From a bacterium (GTDB lineage: Bacteria > Bacillota > Bacilli > Lactobacillales > Streptococcaceae): a stretch of DNA of 49,823 nucleotides. Of this stretch, positions 47,528 through 49,823 are shown piece after piece. The first letter of the stretch is position 1. Each line of letters begins with the position of its first letter. The stretch covers positions 1 to 49,823 of the forward strand of contig CAJNCY010000012.1 of NCBI GenBank assembly GCA_905221375.1, in the 5' to 3' direction. A program made the position numbers and the translations under genes. Under the pieces are notes generated by a model. That model had not been told where the DNA came from. It saw only the letters and a program-made list of their open reading frames with translations, and did not search any database.

Positions 47528-48643
47528 TTGATAGATGAGAGACTTATAATTGTGGGAATTAAGATTTTTGAAACAAGAATTAATTTAGGAGCTAAGTTAA
47601 CAAGCAGAGGGTTGAAAGCTAATAAAAATGAATTGGAAAAGGCTTTGGTTAATTATAATTATTTTGAGATGTTTAATGGAATTGAGTCGTTACTCTTAGA
47701 TAATCGTACCCCTAAAAGGTATAAAGGAGTACACCTAAGAGATTTTTTAAATATATATGAATTTGATAAAAAATTTACTTCGGATGTGCTTGGTATACTT
47801 AATCAGGTTGAAGAGAGACTGAAAGCATCTGTTTCATACCATTTTTCTGAAGCTTATTGTTTTAATTTAAATGATACGATGCAGTATACAAATAAGAATA
47901 ATTATATGGATCCGAGTGAGAATAATTCATCAAGTAATACTTATTGTAGTTTTTCAGCTTCTTATCCGTTTCTAAATGAACAGAATTATCCTATTTATAA
48001 TTATTTTAATGACTTTGTGTTATTTAAAACTAACTTCTTGAAAAATCTTATTGATAATAATGATCATATTGATTATCGTTTTTATCAAGATGCCTCGTAT
48101 ATACCACCGCATGGTGTAGCTACCTATAATAATTCGACAGTTGCTGTACCATTGTGGGTAGCAATTGAAACACTTGATTTTGGGAAATTGTTAAGATTTC
48201 TGCATTATTTAAAAATTCCTGTATTAGAAGAGGTTATGAAAGACTTTGGGATTGAGCCGAGTAAAAGAGATCAATTTTTGAATATGCTAGACTTTTTGTT
48301 ATGTTTAAGAAATAGTTGTGCTCATAATTCACTAGTTCAAAGGTTTAGAACACCGAATAAGTATAAAATTAACGGATTATTGATCAGAAGTTTTAACTTA
48401 AATCCAATCCATTTAGGTACTTTATCTTCTGGATTAAAACTTTATGATACGTTAAAAATTCTTAGTTTTTTTGCAGATATATCTATACTTGAAAGGCATT
48501 TAAGAAAAATATATATTGCTAATATTTTTAGTATGGGACTGAAAAAAGGCAAGTTGACAAATAACTTACTTCTTAAACGAATGGGCAATGAAAATTTTAG
48601 AGAATGGAAAGCTGTATTAAGAGGCCAAAAATATATTCTGTAA
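47528..48643 (+). CDS. Abi_2 (AbiD/AbiF) family HEPN protein, abortive-infection toxin
   Basis: The 371-residue protein matches the Abi_2 layout: N-terminal LGAKLTSRGL, the central FDKKFTSDVLGILNQVEERLKASV region, and the C-terminal HEPN ribonuclease motif LRNSCAH with Arg261 and His266 (R-x4-H). Such proteins cleave RNA and stop growth on phage infection. The open frame begins at a TTG (47528) with no ribosome site; an in-frame GTG at 47552, after GATGAGAGA, is a better start (363 residues). It is very AT-rich, unlike the core genes. It is followed after 5 bases by the promoter of a small structured RNA. AbiD versus AbiF cannot be settled by eye. Confidence 0.88.
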   Translation: MIDERLIIVGIKIFETRINLGAKLTSRGLKANKNELEKALVNYNYFEMFNGIESLLLDNRTPKRYKGVHLRDFLNIYEFDKKFTSDVLGILNQVEERLKASVSYHFSEAYCFNLNDTMQYTNKNNYMDPSENNSSSNTYCSFSASYPFLNEQNYPIYNYFNDFVLFKTNFLKNLIDNNDHIDYRFYQDASYIPPHGVATYNNSTVAVPLWVAIETLDFGKLLRFLHYLKIPVLEEVMKDFGIEPSKRDQFLNMLDFLLCLRNSCAHNSLVQRFRTPNKYKINGLLIRSFNLNPIHLGTLSSGLKLYDTLKILSFFADISILERHLRKIYIANIFSMGLKKGKLTNNLLLKRMGNENFREWKAVLRGQKYIL

Positions 48644-48648
48644 AATAG

Positions 48649-48677
48649 TTGACAATTTTCTTTTTATTTTGTATATT
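48649..48677 (+). promoter_or_regulatory. Consensus promoter of the small RNA downstream of the Abi gene
   Basis: TTGACA (48649-48654), exactly 17-base spacer, TATATT (48672-48677). It begins 6 bases after the end of the Abi stop codon. It is the strongest -35 in the accessory region. Confidence 0.85.
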
Positions 48678-48683
48678 ATTTAT

Positions 48684-48767
48684 ATATGAGACGCTCTTAA
48701 GAGCACAAAGCGATGGCGGCATTGCTTTAAATAAAAAAAACCAGCAAAAATTAGTGCTGGTTTTTTT
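48684..48767 (+). ncRNA. Predicted structured small RNA (about 84 nt) associated with the Abi gene
   Basis: From the start predicted near 48684 the RNA has three stems. The first is the self-complementary GCTCTTAAGAGC (48693-48704). The second is a 9-bp hairpin, AAAGCGATG / CATTGCTTT with loop GCGG (48707-48728). The third is an intrinsic terminator, AAACCAGC / GCTGGTTT followed by Ts (48738-48767). No ribosome site with a credible open frame lies within it. Promoter, compact stems and terminator make it an independent transcript. Abi_2 HEPN proteins have been reported with adjacent non-coding RNA partners, so an antitoxin or guide-like role is plausible but unproven. Confidence 0.75.
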
Positions 48768-48971
48768 ATTTAGAAGTAATTTTATAAAAACAACATAATC
48801 TACTAATTCAAATATTATAAAATTTAAAATAGAATATTAATAAAGTTGAGGAAAATTCATTATCGTTAAGATAATTGTTAGATTTGTTATATTTATAAAA
48901 GATTTCTAACGAATTAACAGTGAATTTTAATAATCAATTATATTTAGAAGAAGACGGGTGTGTTAAAAATA

Positions 48972-49085
48972 CTACCTGGCTTTTTTATATAAAATTTCTT
49001 CATACATCTCAAATAATCGTGCAACTGTCTCACTTTCAGTTAACCAAGTTCTCTTACCATCTACGATCCCCCAATAGTTCAATAA
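48972..49085 (-). pseudogene. Short coding remnant, unidentified
   Basis: On the minus strand a 37-codon stretch between two stops reads ...YWGIVDGKRTWLTESETVAR... and LFEMYEEILYKK, with the composition of a real protein. It has no ribosome site or credible start. It looks like a fragment of a decayed gene. The remainder of the gap 48768-49174 is AT-rich and shows nothing else that I can name. Confidence 0.4.
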
Positions 49086-49174
49086 TCAATAATCAATAAT
49101 TTTTGTGCAAAGACTAAAATAATTATAAATTTCTCTTTATATCCATGAAGAAATTGGGGGAGGTAAAACCATCT

Positions 49175-49255
49175 ATGGAAAACGAACAAACAATCAGATA
49201 TTTTTCATTACTAAATAAAGGGAGTCCCGATAAATCAATAATAGAGAAAATTTAA
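49175..49255 (+). CDS. Possible 26-residue peptide upstream of rep
   Basis: MENEQTIRYFSLLNKGSPDK plus six residues, with GGGGGAGG about 10 bases before the ATG. It ends 21 bases before the rep start. It could be a leader peptide, a small regulator or the broken N-terminus of a larger gene; no family was recognised. Confidence 0.35.
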   Translation: MENEQTIRYFSLLNKGSPDKSIIEKI

Positions 49256-49276
49256 TTTATAAAAGAGGTGTTATCT

Positions 49277-49717
49277 ATGATTAAAAATAGACGTTCGAAT
49301 AAGTGGGCTTTCTTACTTTATCAAGATAGTATGCCGAACAACTATCTAGAGATTCTTGAGCATATGCGAGTTCCGTATGCGATTAGTCCTTGGCATGATA
49401 TGGATGTAAACAAAGAAACTGGCGAAATCCTGAAACCTCACAAGCATGGTGTACTGTTCTTTGATTCTCTCAAAAGTTATTCTCAAGTTTCTGAATTGTT
49501 GACTGAAAATTTGAATACTCCAGCCCATGTTGAGATTGTGATGTCTCCATCAGGGTTGTATAATTATTTCACACATGCAGATAATCCTGAAAAAACCAAG
49601 TATGATGCCAATGATATCGAATGCGGTTGTGGGTTTGATCGAGAAAAATTTATTTTGGAAAATGATCATGAATTCTTCTTAGCTCAGGCGCTTGATGTAA
49701 TTGATACAATGGGGTAA
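49277..49717 (+). CDS. RepB-like (pMV158 family) rolling-circle replication protein, apparently shortened
   Basis: The 146-residue protein opens NKWAFLLYQDSMPNNYLEI like pMV158 RepB and keeps the HUH metal motif in KPHKHGVLFF. A candidate catalytic tyrosine lies in GLYNYFTHADNPEKTKYD. RepB of pMV158 has about 210 residues including a C-terminal oligomerisation domain; here the protein stops soon after the nuclease part, so it is probably truncated. GAGGTG at 6 bases supports the ATG at 49277. It suggests remnants of a plasmid-like or IME replication module to the right of the window. Confidence 0.8.
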   Translation: MIKNRRSNKWAFLLYQDSMPNNYLEILEHMRVPYAISPWHDMDVNKETGEILKPHKHGVLFFDSLKSYSQVSELLTENLNTPAHVEIVMSPSGLYNYFTHADNPEKTKYDANDIECGCGFDREKFILENDHEFFLAQALDVIDTMG

Positions 49718-49725
49718 ATTCCCAA

Positions 49726-49818
49726 ACTAACTTCCACCGCTAATCCAAGTGGAAGTTAGTCTGATAAAAATCCTAAAAACCAGTGAAAATCCGTGTCAGG
49801 GTAAATTCCGCTGGTTTT
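49726..49818 (+). repeat. Two inverted repeats downstream of rep
   Basis: The first is a perfect 12-bp inverted repeat, ACTAACTTCCAC (49726-49737) / GTGGAAGTTAGT (49749-49760), without a T-run. The second has arms AAAACCAG (49776-49783) and CTGGTTTT (49811-49818). They may be rep terminators or origin structures of a rolling-circle replicon; neither is assigned. Confidence 0.5.
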
Positions 49819-49823
49819 AATCA

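Noticed and set aside
48684..48767. A small protein in the Abi-linked RNA (from ATG at 48686 or 48713)
   Set aside because: The possible frames are very short, lack a ribosome site and run through the hairpins; an RNA product fits better.

Overview
The window looks like a chromosomal segment of a mitis-group Streptococcus, most like S. mitis or a close relative. This is inferred from three things. Gene order from dapH/dapL through pbp1b, tyrS, the mal locus, aspS, hisS, ilvD and rpmF/rpmG follows the S. pneumoniae chromosome as I remember it. Three pneumococcal-type BOX repeats are present. There is also a type II-A CRISPR array of the GTTTTAGAGCTG... class, which S. pneumoniae normally lacks.

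Layout. 1-1035: leader-distal part of a CRISPR array read rightward (15 spacers), ending in a terminator; its cas genes lie left of the window. 1061-5309 (minus): dapH, dapL, formyl-THF cyclo-ligase and a rhomboid protease in one run, preceded by a structured dapH leader, then an EamA transporter. 5392-9255: divergent pbp1b and tyrS. 9333-13377: P-type ATPase with a DUF6110 partner, a BOX element, rlmA(II) and two small membrane proteins. 13559-23553: the complete maltodextrin locus (malQP divergent from malXCD, then malAR), with paired MalR operators and cre-like sites. 23559-26241: YitT-family protein and aspS. 26371-30373 (minus): an eight-gene run, membrane/coiled-coil protein, XRE regulator, small membrane protein, DUF3169, ABC ATPase, ABC permease, CPBP protease, small membrane protein, behind a promoter carrying a large palindrome. 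30442-36446: hisS, MFS transporter, Rgg-type regulator, SufT/MIP18-like protein, a BOX element and ilvD. 36676-37023: rpmF and rpmG.

From the 3' end of rpmG the window becomes accessory and AT-rich. A 10.1-kb integrative mobilizable element (IME) lies between two copies of a 34-bp direct repeat (37015 and 47148). It carries a cell-wall-anchored SEC10/PgrA surface-exclusion protein, two regulators, a TcpA/FtsK-type coupling protein, an oriT-like G/C inverted-repeat region, a MobT-type relaxase, an excisionase-like protein and a tyrosine integrase. No mating-pore genes are present, so it must borrow a conjugation apparatus, presumably from a Tn916/ICEBs1-type element. The flank right of attR repeats the element's own left-end sequence, including a third pair of putative integrase arm sites. 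This suggests that the following DNA (Abi gene, small RNA, truncated rep gene) belongs to a second, tandemly accreted or decayed element.

The most interesting unit is at 47473-48767: an Abi_2 (AbiD/AbiF) HEPN protein with an intact R-x4-H motif, followed five bases after its stop codon by a consensus promoter. That promoter drives a predicted 84-nt RNA of two hairpins plus a terminator. This has the arrangement of an RNA-controlled abortive-infection toxin system. The window therefore holds CRISPR immunity at one end and surface exclusion plus a probable abortive-infection module at the other.
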